From assembly GCA_034434235.1 (NCBI GenBank), contig DAOTZV010000129.1, forward strand, positions 1-64,000: a stretch of DNA of 64,000 nucleotides, read 5' to 3'. Numbering within the stretch: the first letter of the stretch is position 1; each line of letters starts with the position of its first letter. The DNA comes from CAKZKT01 sp034434235. GTDB lineage: Bacteria; Chloroflexota; Anaerolineae; CG2-30-64-16. Positions 1 to 7,869 of the stretch are shown piece by piece. A program made the translations under genes and the position numbers. The notes below the pieces were generated by a model that saw only the letters and a list, made by a program, of their open reading frames with translations, ran no database searches and had not been told where the DNA came from.

Positions 1-114
1 TGCGTGGGCTGGCAGCTCAGCCCCGAGCAGGCCGAGCGGTTGAATCGGGTCAGCGCGATGGAGTTGCCGATCTACCCGCATGCCACGGTGGCGAACTGGG
101 CGCGACGTAGATGA
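1..114 (+). CDS. Aldo/keto reductase, C-terminal end (partial)
   Basis: The window opens inside a gene; frame 1 is open to the TGA at 112-114 and gives 37 residues. The stretch with 'LSPEQAERLNRVSAMELPIYP' style spacing (W-x-LS-x-EQ...RL...S....P.YP near the C-terminus) is what aldo/keto reductases end with, where Leu-Ser-Glu-Glu-x-x-x-x-Leu precedes a short tail. That family uses NAD(P)H to reduce aldehydes and ketones. The catalytic part lies outside the window, so the call rests on the tail alone. Confidence 0.5.
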   Translation, partial: CVGWQLSPEQAERLNRVSAMELPIYPHATVANWARRR

Positions 115-165
115 AGATGGTAAGTGATGTGGGCTGAGATCGGAAGGAGCATTGCGAGACGTAAT

Positions 166-627
166 ATGGCCAGTACTTCGCGACCTCGGCCTGGTTTGGT
201 AGATGATGGCACCGATGGCTTGACCTTTTTGGTCATTGGCCTGGCCATGGCCGTGCACAATGACCTGGGACCGGGTCATCGCGAGTCAACCTACCATAAT
301 GCAATGACCCGGCGCTATGCAGATGCGGGACTGGATGCCGAGAGCGAGCCGGTGTTGCCGATCTACGACGAGAACGGCAACTTGGTCAATTTTTATCGTC
401 CCGATCATCGTGTTGGCCCGCGCCTGTTGGTTGAGTATAAAGCGCATCGCTTCCCACTGACCAATGATGAGATAGCTCAGTGCATTGATTACCTGGCCGC
501 TTCCGATTGCGATGTGGTGTTGCTCTTCAATTTCGGCCGTCGCCGCCTGGAATGGAAGCGGATCTTCCCGCCCAAGGATATTCAGGAACAGCGCGCGAGA
601 AAGCGTCAACGAATGGGCAACGAATAA
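166..627 (+). CDS. GxxExxY protein (PD-(D/E)XK nuclease-like)
   Basis: A 153-residue protein from the ATG at 166; a GTG at 124 would add 14 residues, but the family core begins near residue 17, so the later start is preferred, with a GGAAGGAG at 142-149 somewhat far upstream. The family signature is visible as G37-x-x-E40-x-x-Y43. A nuclease-like active site follows: D80 in 'YRPDH' and E90-x-K92 in 'LVEYKA', matching the D...ExK layout of the PD-(D/E)XK fold. The biological role of the family is not established. Its stop codon lies inside a large inverted repeat (605-677), and its base composition is lower in GC than the genes around it, which suggests it arrived separately from its neighbours. 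Confidence 0.8.
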   Translation: MASTSRPRPGLVDDGTDGLTFLVIGLAMAVHNDLGPGHRESTYHNAMTRRYADAGLDAESEPVLPIYDENGNLVNFYRPDHRVGPRLLVEYKAHRFPLTNDEIAQCIDYLAASDCDVVLLFNFGRRRLEWKRIFPPKDIQEQRARKRQRMGNE

Positions 628-677
628 ACGAATGGTCGCGACGACATGATTCGTTTATTCGTTTCCCATTCGTTGAC
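605..677. repeat. 29-bp inverted repeat (hairpin) at the 3' end of the GxxExxY gene
   Basis: Arms 605-633 and 649-677 are reverse complements with one mismatch (C618 opposite T664), with a 15-nt loop. Each arm contains repeats of the word ACGAAT. The left arm covers the last codons and TAA of the GxxExxY gene. It has no following T-tract, so it looks like a palindromic repeat element, although it could also protect the 3' end or terminate transcription. Confidence 0.85.
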
Positions 678-691
678 CCGGAGATTCGAAT

Positions 692-1621
692 ATGCAAGAC
701 CTTCGTGATTTCCTCGCCTCGCGCGGTTTGCCCCGCGGGGACGCCTATGATCTTCCCACTTCGCCCAAGCGCTTCCCCGACGGCGCACAGTACCGCGTCG
801 AGATCCCCAGCGTCGAGGGGCCGCGCGCGTTGGCGGCCGTGCTCGACGAGGCCGAGCGCCAGGGGGTGCTGATCCAGCGCGTGTCGCAGGGCAGCGGCGT
901 GATGCTCCTTACCGATGCCGAGATCCGCGAGATGGCCCGGCTGGGCCGCGAGGCCGGCATCGAGGTGAGCCTGTTCGTGGGGCCGCGCGCGGCCTGGGAG
1001 CCGAGCGCCCAGGCCGCGGCCACCGCCGGCAAGAACCTGGCCGCACGGCATCGCGGCATGGACCAGGTGATCTATGCCGCCGAGGACATCCGCCGCGCGT
1101 GCGGCCTGGGCATCCGCTCGGTGCTGGTGGCCGACGAGGGGCTCCTCTGGCTGGCGGCCGAGCTGAAGCGGGCCGGCAAGCTGCCCGCCGACCTGGTGCT
1201 CAAAGTCTCGGTGCAGATGGCCGCGGCCAACCCGATCTCGATCCGCTGGATGGAGCAGCTCGGCGCGGGCACCTACAACGTGCCGACCGACCTCACCCTG
1301 CCGCAACTGGCCGCGATCCGCCAGGCCGTCTCTCTGCCGCTGGATGTGTACGTCGAGGCCCCCGACGACTTCGGCGGCTTCGTGCGGCATTACGAGGTGC
1401 CCGAGATGGTGCGCGTCGCCGCGCCGATGTACGTCAAGCTCGGCCTGCGCAACGCGCCGAACATCTATCCCAGCGGGATGCACGTGGAGAACATGGCCGT
1501 CATGTTGGCGCGCGAGCGGGTGCATCGAGCTGCAATCGCCGTCGAGATGATCCGCCGCTACTACCCGGAGGCGGTCACATCGCCCCGCGGCGCGGCCGAT
1601 CTGGGCATCCCGGTGCTGTGA
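692..1621 (+). CDS. U32-type (peptidase U32 family) TIM-barrel protein
   Basis: A 309-residue protein starting at ATG 692, 15 nt after the hairpin. The N-terminal segment (a 'RGDAYDLP.S.KRFPDGAQYR.EIPS' pattern, here at residues 16-40) and the TIM-barrel-like run with 'VSQGSG' (about 65) and 'APMYVKLGLRNAPNIYPSG' near residue 250 match bacterial proteins annotated as U32 peptidases found beside enolase-superfamily dehydratases. No catalytic residues can be assigned and true protease activity is doubtful for this subgroup; an isomerase or aldolase role is equally possible. It is translationally linked to the next gene, whose possible GTG start overlaps this stop codon, so the two probably act in the same sugar-acid pathway. 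Confidence 0.6.
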   Translation: MQDLRDFLASRGLPRGDAYDLPTSPKRFPDGAQYRVEIPSVEGPRALAAVLDEAERQGVLIQRVSQGSGVMLLTDAEIREMARLGREAGIEVSLFVGPRAAWEPSAQAAATAGKNLAARHRGMDQVIYAAEDIRRACGLGIRSVLVADEGLLWLAAELKRAGKLPADLVLKVSVQMAAANPISIRWMEQLGAGTYNVPTDLTLPQLAAIRQAVSLPLDVYVEAPDDFGGFVRHYEVPEMVRVAAPMYVKLGLRNAPNIYPSGMHVENMAVMLARERVHRAAIAVEMIRRYYPEAVTSPRGAADLGIPVL

Positions 1622-1626
1622 AAAAC

Positions 1627-2796
1627 ATGAAGATCACCCAGGTCACTCCGTTGGTCCTCGGCACCGGCTGGCGCGACCTGACCTTCGTCAAGGTGGAAAC
1701 CGACGAGGGCGTGGTCGGCGTGGGCGAGGCGCGCGTGCTCAATCGCACCGAGGCCGTGCTCGGCTATCTGAACGAAGCTGTGCCGCGCTATGTGCTCGGC
1801 AGCGATCCCTTCGAGGTGGAGCGGCTGGTGAGCCGCATGTTCCGCGGAGATTTCGAGCGCTCCGATACGGTGGTGATGACCGGCATCGCGCTGATCGAGA
1901 TCGCGTGCTGGGACATCATCGGCAAGGCGCTGGGGCAACCGGTCTATCGGTTGCTCGGCGGCGCGGTGCGCGATAAGATCAAGGCTTACGCCAACGGCTG
2001 GTACACCGTCGAACGCACGCCCGAGGAGTTTCACGCCGCGGCGAAGAGGGTCGTCGCGAAGGGCTATCGCGCGCTGAAGCTCGATCCGTTCGGCGCGGGC
2101 TTCTACGAGCTGAGCCGGGAGGAGAAGCTGCGCTCGATCGCCCTGGTCGAGGCGGTGCGCGACGCGGTCGGCCCGGACGTGGAGATCCTGATCGAGATGC
2201 ATGGCCGCTTCAGCCCGGCCGCGGCGATCGAGATGGCGCGCGAGCTGGCGCCGTTCAAGCCGGGCTGGTTCGAGGAGCCGGTGCCGCCGGAGAACACGGC
2301 CGCGCTCAAGAAGGTGGCCGAGGCGCTCGCGCCGCTCGGCATCCCCATCGCCACGGGCGAACGGCTGCATACGCTCTACGATTATCGGGAGCTCTTCGAG
2401 CTCCAGGCTGCGGACATCATCCAGCCGGATATCACCCATCTCGGCGGCCTTTGGAACACCAGGAAGCTGGCCGCCTGGGCCGACGCGTATTACGTGCTCG
2501 TGGCGCCGCACAACGTCGGCGGGCCCGTCTCGACGGCCGCGGCGCTCCATCTGGCGGCATGTACGCCGAACTTCAAGATCCAGGAGCACTTCAACGACTT
2601 CGGCGAGGCCTACGTGAAGGCGGCCGCGCCCGGCGTGCCGGAGGTGGTGGACGGCTATTTTGCGCTGCCCTCTGGCCCGGGCCTGGGCGTGACCCTGGAC
2701 GAAGCGGTGATCGCCGCGCATCCGCGGCAGGGCGCGCATTTCGATCTGTTTGCGGAGAACTGGCATAAACGTCAAACGTCAAACGTCAAACGTTAA
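1627..2796 (+). CDS. Mandelate racemase/muconate lactonizing enzyme family dehydratase
   Basis: An enolase-superfamily enzyme of 389 residues from ATG 1627 (a GTG at 1618 is an alternative). The N-terminal capping domain is followed by a barrel with the general-base motif K151-x-D153, metal ligands in 'LIEMHGR' (E190), 'WFEEP' (E216) and 'ATGE' (E245), and a late 'PHNVGG' histidine. This layout is that of galactonate dehydratase-like acid sugar dehydratases, which abstract the proton alpha to a carboxylate; the exact substrate cannot be read. The last dozen residues (HKRQTSNVKR) are encoded by a tandem ACGTCAA repeat rather than by family sequence, so the native stop appears to have been replaced by the repeat. 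Confidence 0.8.
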   Translation: MKITQVTPLVLGTGWRDLTFVKVETDEGVVGVGEARVLNRTEAVLGYLNEAVPRYVLGSDPFEVERLVSRMFRGDFERSDTVVMTGIALIEIACWDIIGKALGQPVYRLLGGAVRDKIKAYANGWYTVERTPEEFHAAAKRVVAKGYRALKLDPFGAGFYELSREEKLRSIALVEAVRDAVGPDVEILIEMHGRFSPAAAIEMARELAPFKPGWFEEPVPPENTAALKKVAEALAPLGIPIATGERLHTLYDYRELFELQAADIIQPDITHLGGLWNTRKLAAWADAYYVLVAPHNVGGPVSTAAALHLAACTPNFKIQEHFNDFGEAYVKAAAPGVPEVVDGYFALPSGPGLGVTLDEAVIAAHPRQGAHFDLFAENWHKRQTSNVKR

Positions 2797-2808
2797 AGGT
2801 GAAACGTG
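2767..2808. repeat. Tandem AAACGT(C/G) repeat (family D), overlaps a 3' coding end
   Basis: Six copies of a 7-nt unit AAACGTC/AAACGTG-like run from inside the dehydratase gene across its stop codon to just before the next start. The same unit array recurs in frame at 8521-8571. It supplies the C-terminal tail of one gene and the ribosome-binding region (AAAGGTG) of the next. Confidence 0.85.
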
Positions 2809-2810
2809 GA

Positions 2811-5800
2811 ATGGGGAGGAGCGTGTGGATAGGAATCGCCTTGGCCCTGCTTCTGGTGGTGGGGGCCGGGCTGCGCGTGTGGAATATCAATTGGGACCGC
2901 TTTCAGCATGTCCATCCGGACGAGCGCTATATCGTCTGGGTGGCAGATAGCCTGTCGTTGCCATCCGATCTCGCTACGGCTCTCGATCCGTTGCGTTCGA
3001 CGATCAACCCCTTTCGCTGGCCGCCCGGCCACGGCAACGAGGCCGGCAAGCCCCGATCTTATCCGTATGGCCATTTCCCGCTCTATCTGCTGGTGATCGT
3101 CGCCCATGCCGGCCAGGCGGCCGGAGAGTGGTTCGGCGAGACGACGTTGGCTTTTCCCCCGGCGTTCCAGCCGTTGCACACGGTCGGCCGGCATCTGGCC
3201 GAATACAACTATCTGGCGTTGGTGGGCCGGGCCATTTCCGCAGCGTGCGATCTGGGCGTCTTGCTCCTCGTCTATGTGCTGGCGCGAGGCATCTACGGCC
3301 GCGGCGCGGGCCTGTTGGCGGCCGCGGCCTACACGTTCGCCGTGTTGCCGATCCAGCTCAGCCATTTCTACGCCGTGGATGTCGTTTTGACCTTCTGCGT
3401 GATGGCGACGCTGGCGGCAGCCGTGCGCTGGGCCGAGCGCGGCGGGTGGGGAGCCGCGCTCGCGGCCGGCATATTCTTCGGGTTGGCGGTCGGCTCGAAG
3501 TTCAGCGCGGTGCTCCTGGTTCTTCCCCTCGTTGCGGCTGCTGTAACACAAGCCGGAGGCCTGCGTCCGACAGCGCAAGCCGGAGGCTTGCGCTACGTGA
3601 TCGTGGTGCCGGTCGTGGCGGCCGCCGTTTTCGCCCTGACCAACCCCTTCGCCTTGATCGAATTTCAGGCCTATGCGTCGAACATCCTGGCGCAGAACGC
3701 CATGGTGAGCGGCCTGATGGACGCGCCGTATACGCGGCAATACATCGGCACGTGGCCCTATTGGTACTTCATCCACCAGCTCAGCCGGTGGGGAACGGGG
3801 TGGCCGCTGGGAGTAGTCGCCTGGGCCGGCCTGATCTGGGCGACGGCCCGCTTCGGGTTGCAGCGCACGGGCCGCGCTGAGGTCGTCCTGCTCGCCTGGG
3901 CGTTGCCCTACTTCGCGCTGACGGGCGCGTTTCATGCCAAGTTCCTGCGCTACATGGCCCCGTTGCTCCCCGTGTTGCTGATCTTCGGCGCCGGCGCGGC
4001 GATGGCGGCCCGTCGTTGGCTCATCGGCCGCTGGGCGCGTCGGGGGCGCCTGGCGTGGGCTGCGGCCGCCGCCGTTGTCCTGGCGACGACGGTCGGCTGG
4101 GCGCTGGCCTTTACCGGCGTCTATCGGCAAGAGCATCCGTGGCTGCAGGCGTCTCGCTGGATCTTCGCCAACATTCCCGACGGCAGCAAGCTCTTGACCG
4201 AGCATTGGGACGATGCGCTGCCGCTGCTCATGGACGAGATACCCGATCGGCCGGCCCCGCGCACCTACGCGCGAGTCGAGTTGCCCCTCTGGGATCCCGA
4301 CACGCGCGCCAAGCTCGACCGCCTGGCCGACGAGCTGAGCAGCGCCGATTACCTGATCCTGGCGAGCAACCGCCTTTCCGCGCCGATCGCGCGGTTGCGC
4401 GAACGCTATCCGATGACGAGCGCCTATTATCGCCTGCTCTTCGCGGGCGAGCTGGGCTACACGCCGGTCGCCGAGTTCACCGCCTATCCCCGGCTCTGCG
4501 GCATCGTGATCCGCGATGACCGGGCGGACGAAAGCTTTACCGTATACGATCATCCGCGGGCGGTGATCTTTCAAAACACGGGGCGTTTGAGCGCGGCGCT
4601 GCTGCGGGCGCGGCTGGGCCGATATTTGCCTCAGCGCCAGGGAGGACGCGGGGGCCGAGAGGACGAGGCTGAGGTCAAGGCTGAGGCTGAGAAGGGGGAC
4701 TTGCCGCAGACGGCCGGCGGAGCCCGGGGCCGCGAGGGCATAGACATCAAGCGAAGCGATGCTCGGTGCACCAATGGAAGTGAGCGTCGCCAGACGAGCC
4801 CAGTTCTTCGCTTGCAGGGGGTCTGCGACCCCCGTTTGACCGTCCAAGACGACGCTTGCGCGCCGACGACGCCGGTCGCAGACCGGCTGGAAGCAGTCTC
4901 GCCGACGACGCCGGTCGCAGACCGGCTGGAAGCAGTCCCAAAGCTTAGCTTGATGCCTATGGGCCGCGAGGTTGATGTCTCCCGGCCTCCGGGCCACGCG
5001 CGCGAGCAGCGGCAGCCGCCCGCGCCCGATGCGCCGCTCACCCTGGCGCAGCCGGTGGATACCCTTCCCGTCGTCGCCGATTTTCGCTGGAACGTCGCGG
5101 CGAGCGAGCATCCGTTCCTCGCCGTGCTCCTCTGGTGGCTGGCGATCGCCGGCATGGGGTGGGCCGCCTGGCCGTTGCTCTTCCCGCTGGTACGCGGCCT
5201 CCCCGATCGCGGCTATGGATTGGCGCGGATGGCCGGCTGGTTGCTGATCGGCTGGGTGCACTGGATGGCGGTGAGCCTGGGCCTGTGGCAAAACCGGCTG
5301 GCGCCGATCGCGCTCGTGTATGGCGCCCTGGTCGCCGCCGGGCTGCTCGCCTACCGCACACAACGCGCGGCGTTCGGCCGCTTTTGGGATGCACACCGTC
5401 GCGGCCTGCTGGCCGAGGAAACCGTGTTCGGGGCCGCGTATCTGGCTTTCGTCGTCATCCGGCTCCTTAACCCTGATCTGTGGCAACCGTGGAACGGCGG
5501 CGAGAAGTTCATGGAGTCGGCGTTTCTGAACGCCATCCTGCGCAGCGCACATTTCCCGCCCTATGATCCGTATTTTGCCGGCGGAACCCTCAACTACTAC
5601 TATTTCGGCCTCTATCTGGTCTCGCTCCCGATCAAGTTGACCGGCATCGCGCCCGAGGTGGCGTTCAACCTGGCGGTGCCCGCCCTCTTTGCGTTGACCG
5701 CGCTTGGACTGTTCAGCGTGGGCCGCGCGCTGGGGACGGCCGACCGCCGATGGCCGACCGCTGCGGCGGGCGGGCTGGCGGTGTTGGTCGCGCTGTTGAT

Positions 5801-7709
5801 GGGCAACCTGGACGCGCTGCGACAGCTCACGACATGGCTGCGCGGCCTGCTTGCCGGCCAGCTTCCTCCCGGCTTCGATTATTGGGCCTCCAGCCGGGTC
5901 ATCCCCGAGACGATCAACGAGTTCCCGTTCTGGACGTTCCTCTTTGCCGATCTGCACCCGCACCTGATCGCCATGCCGTTCGGAATGCTGGTCGTGGGCC
6001 TGGCGGCCAATCGGGTGATCGCGGCCGGTTCCACGTTTTTCACCTCTCCCCCATCCCCTCCCCTGCGAGGGGAGGGGCGAGAGGACGAGTCTCCCCCTTC
6101 CTTGCCAGGGGAGGGGCTGGGGAGCAAGTCTCCCCCTTCCTTGCCAGGGGAGGGGATAGGGAACGAGTCTCCCCCTTCCTTGCCAGGGGAGGGGATAGGG
6201 AACGAGTCTCCCCCTTCCCTTGCAGGGGAGGGGATAGGGAACGAGTCTCCCCCTTCCCTTGCAGGGAAGGGGGCCGGGGGGTTAGGTAACGCCCCGCTCG
6301 CCGCCGGCTCGTCCTTCTTGCTCCTCCTTGCCCTCGGCGCGCTCGGAGCCATCAACACCTGGGACCTGCCGACCTATTTCTTGCTGATTGCCGCCGCGTT
6401 CCTGATCGGCGGATGGCGGGCCGGTCGGTGGCGGGGAATGGCGACCGCCGCGGCGGCCGCGGCCGTGGCGGGCGGAGCGGCTGTGGTCGCGTATTGGCCT
6501 TTTTATGCCCATTATCAGTCTCAGGTCGGCCACGGGGAGGGATTCCTGCCGGCGCGCTACCTGGGCTGGGTGCGCGCGGCGAGCCCCCTGGCCGCCTGGT
6601 TCACAGTTTGGGGCATCTTATGGCTGCTTTCCCTGTGGACATTGATCGGCCTGTGGCTGGCGGCGCGCCGGGATCGGCCCGCGGCCGATCCCGCTGAAGT
6701 GGCCGAGGAGACCGGCCGGCCGCGGTTCCGCGGCGCCCTGGCGGCGGCTCTCGGCCTCATCGCGGTCCTGCTCATCCTGATCGCGCTGGATCGGCCGACC
6801 GCGGCGCTGATGGCGTTGCCCTTGGGCCTGGCGCTGCCGCTGGTGTTCCGCCGACGGAGCGCGCCGGCCGACAACTTCGTCGCGCTGCTCCTGGCCCTCG
6901 GCGCCGCGGTTGTGATGGGCACCGAACTGGTCTATCTGCGCGACTTCCTGGAGGGCGGCGACTGGTATCGCATGAACACCCTCTTCAAGTTCTCGGTGCC
7001 GGCATGGCTCTTCCTGGGGCTGGGATGTGGCGCGCTGTTGCCGCGGCTGTGGCCGGCGGGCTTCGCCGGTCGGTCGGTCGGCGGCTCGATCTGGCGGGCG
7101 GCGCCGGCGAGCCTGATCGCGGCCGGGCTGCTCTTCCTGCCGTTGGGCATTCCGGCGCGGGTGCAAGATCGCTTCCCCGAGCGTCGGCCGCCGATCGGCA
7201 CCCTGAACGGCATGGATTACATGGCGGCCGGCGTGTTCTACTGGCCCGACGCCGAACATGCGATTGACCTGTCCTACGATTATCTCGCCATCCGCTGGTT
7301 GCTCGACCATGTGGCGGGCACGCCGATCGTGGCCGAGGCGCCCGCCGGCCCCTATCTGGTGGCGGGCCAGGCGGTCACGGCGGACTATTACCGCGCGGGC
7401 GGGCTGCGGGTTGCCAGCTTCACCGGCTTTCCGACCCTGGTCGGCCAACATCAGTACGAGCAACGACCGGCCGATCAGGTGGCTCTGCGCACGCGACTGG
7501 GGCAGGAGCTGTTTCAGACGACCGATATCGCCCGAGCGCGTGATCTGCTCTCCGAGCTGCGGGTGGGCCTGGTGTACATCGGGCCGTTGGAGCGCCTGCT
7601 GTTCCATCCCGACGCGCTGCGCAAGTTCGACGTGTTGGTCGAGCTGGGCGAGCTGGAGATCGTGTATCGTAACGCGCAGACGATGATCTATCGGGTGGGA
7701 ACGCGCTAG
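2811..7709 (+). CDS. GT39-like/DUF2298 ('YYY') fusion membrane protein
   Basis: A 1632-residue polytopic protein from ATG 2811 (GTG 2799 is possible). Residues 1 to about 600 resemble family 39 (PMT-like, GT-C fold) glycosyltransferases: an early 'HPDERY' acidic loop after the first helix, many hydrophobic helices, then a soluble segment. From about residue 760 a second polytopic half follows with the DUF2298 hallmark 'LNYYYFG' and 'ETINEFPFWTFLFADLHPH'. The halves are joined by about 130 residues of low-complexity sequence encoded by interspersed repeats, and a second insert of five 13-residue units lies between two helices at 6087-6281; a third short insert is at 3549-3596. Likely role: membrane glycosyl transfer from a polyprenyl-phosphate sugar; donor and acceptor unknown. 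No frameshift is needed to read through the inserts. Confidence 0.8.
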   Translation: MGRSVWIGIALALLLVVGAGLRVWNINWDRFQHVHPDERYIVWVADSLSLPSDLATALDPLRSTINPFRWPPGHGNEAGKPRSYPYGHFPLYLLVIVAHAGQAAGEWFGETTLAFPPAFQPLHTVGRHLAEYNYLALVGRAISAACDLGVLLLVYVLARGIYGRGAGLLAAAAYTFAVLPIQLSHFYAVDVVLTFCVMATLAAAVRWAERGGWGAALAAGIFFGLAVGSKFSAVLLVLPLVAAAVTQAGGLRPTAQAGGLRYVIVVPVVAAAVFALTNPFALIEFQAYASNILAQNAMVSGLMDAPYTRQYIGTWPYWYFIHQLSRWGTGWPLGVVAWAGLIWATARFGLQRTGRAEVVLLAWALPYFALTGAFHAKFLRYMAPLLPVLLIFGAGAAMAARRWLIGRWARRGRLAWAAAAAVVLATTVGWALAFTGVYRQEHPWLQASRWIFANIPDGSKLLTEHWDDALPLLMDEIPDRPAPRTYARVELPLWDPDTRAKLDRLADELSSADYLILASNRLSAPIARLRERYPMTSAYYRLLFAGELGYTPVAEFTAYPRLCGIVIRDDRADESFTVYDHPRAVIFQNTGRLSAALLRARLGRYLPQRQGGRGGREDEAEVKAEAEKGDLPQTAGGARGREGIDIKRSDARCTNGSERRQTSPVLRLQGVCDPRLTVQDDACAPTTPVADRLEAVSPTTPVADRLEAVPKLSLMPMGREVDVSRPPGHAREQRQPPAPDAPLTLAQPVDTLPVVADFRWNVAASEHPFLAVLLWWLAIAGMGWAAWPLLFPLVRGLPDRGYGLARMAGWLLIGWVHWMAVSLGLWQNRLAPIALVYGALVAAGLLAYRTQRAAFGRFWDAHRRGLLAEETVFGAAYLAFVVIRLLNPDLWQPWNGGEKFMESAFLNAILRSAHFPPYDPYFAGGTLNYYYFGLYLVSLPIKLTGIAPEVAFNLAVPALFALTALGLFSVGRALGTADRRWPTAAAGGLAVLVALLMGNLDALRQLTTWLRGLLAGQLPPGFDYWASSRVIPETINEFPFWTFLFADLHPHLIAMPFGMLVVGLAANRVIAAGSTFFTSPPSPPLRGEGREDESPPSLPGEGLGSKSPPSLPGEGIGNESPPSLPGEGIGNESPPSLAGEGIGNESPPSLAGKGAGGLGNAPLAAGSSFLLLLALGALGAINTWDLPTYFLLIAAAFLIGGWRAGRWRGMATAAAAAAVAGGAAVVAYWPFYAHYQSQVGHGEGFLPARYLGWVRAASPLAAWFTVWGILWLLSLWTLIGLWLAARRDRPAADPAEVAEETGRPRFRGALAAALGLIAVLLILIALDRPTAALMALPLGLALPLVFRRRSAPADNFVALLLALGAAVVMGTELVYLRDFLEGGDWYRMNTLFKFSVPAWLFLGLGCGALLPRLWPAGFAGRSVGGSIWRAAPASLIAAGLLFLPLGIPARVQDRFPERRPPIGTLNGMDYMAAGVFYWPDAEHAIDLSYDYLAIRWLLDHVAGTPIVAEAPAGPYLVAGQAVTADYYRAGGLRVASFTGFPTLVGQHQYEQRPADQVALRTRLGQELFQTTDIARARDLLSELRVGLVYIGPLERLLFHPDALRKFDVLVELGELEIVYRNAQTMIYRVGTR
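3549..3596. repeat. In-frame copy of repeat family C (CAAGCCGGAGGCTTGCG)
   Basis: Two units related to CAAGCCGGAGGCTTGCG sit inside the GT39-like gene between two hydrophobic segments and encode 'QAGGLRPTAQAGGLRY'. The second unit (3573-3596) differs by one base from the intergenic copies at 58982-59005 and 59089-59112. Confidence 0.85.
4814..4962. repeat. In-frame copy of repeat family B, with a 39-nt internal duplication
   Basis: This coding segment is the reverse complement of the intergenic element at 16026-16135 with 3 mismatches in 110 positions, plus an extra 39 nt that duplicate one part (4859-4897 repeated at 4898-4936 approximately). The duplication encodes a tandem 'PTTPVADRLEAV' 13-residue unit. 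Shorter relatives are at 30604-30633 and 52496-52516. Confidence 0.9.
6087..6281 (+). repeat. Five tandem 39-nt units inside the DUF2298 gene (family A)
   Basis: Five consecutive units of 39 nt begin at 6087, 6126, 6165, 6204 and 6243 and encode 'ESPPSLPGEGIGN' with small changes. Each contains a short palindrome of the CCCTTGCAGGGG type. A related partial unit precedes them at 6049-6086. The unit length of 13 codons keeps the reading frame. Confidence 0.9.
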
Positions 7710-7778
7710 ATCATGTCGAGTCGAACGCACGAAGGATCGGGTCGCCGAGTGAATCCCGTGTGACGACGGGGATCGGTT

Positions 7779-7808
7779 TTGGCCGTCTCGTTCACCTCGT
7801 GCTAGAAT
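7779..7808 (+). promoter_or_regulatory. Candidate sigma-70 promoter
   Basis: TTGGCC at 7779-7784 and TAGAAT at 7803-7808 with an 18-nt spacer, in the 140-bp gap before the second DUF2298 gene. Transcription would start near 7815, ahead of the proposed ATG at 7870. Confidence 0.4.
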
Positions 7809-7869
7809 GGGTTCTCAAGCCTGTCGGCGACGGCTTTCGACATCCAAGATGGCACGGTTGGGTGATCTG

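Noticed and set aside
4630..5030. Frameshift or broken gene between the GT39-like and DUF2298 halves
   Set aside because: The frame is continuous through the repeats and related Chloroflexota proteins are also fusions, so this is a fusion with an inserted linker, not a break.
2793..5963. A 1056-codon open frame on the minus strand
   Set aside because: It is antisense to the GT39/DUF2298 gene, has Arg/Gln-rich composition with no domain, and arises from GC-rich codon use.
6087..6281. CRISPR array
   Set aside because: The 39-nt units are tandem without unique spacers and are read in frame as protein.
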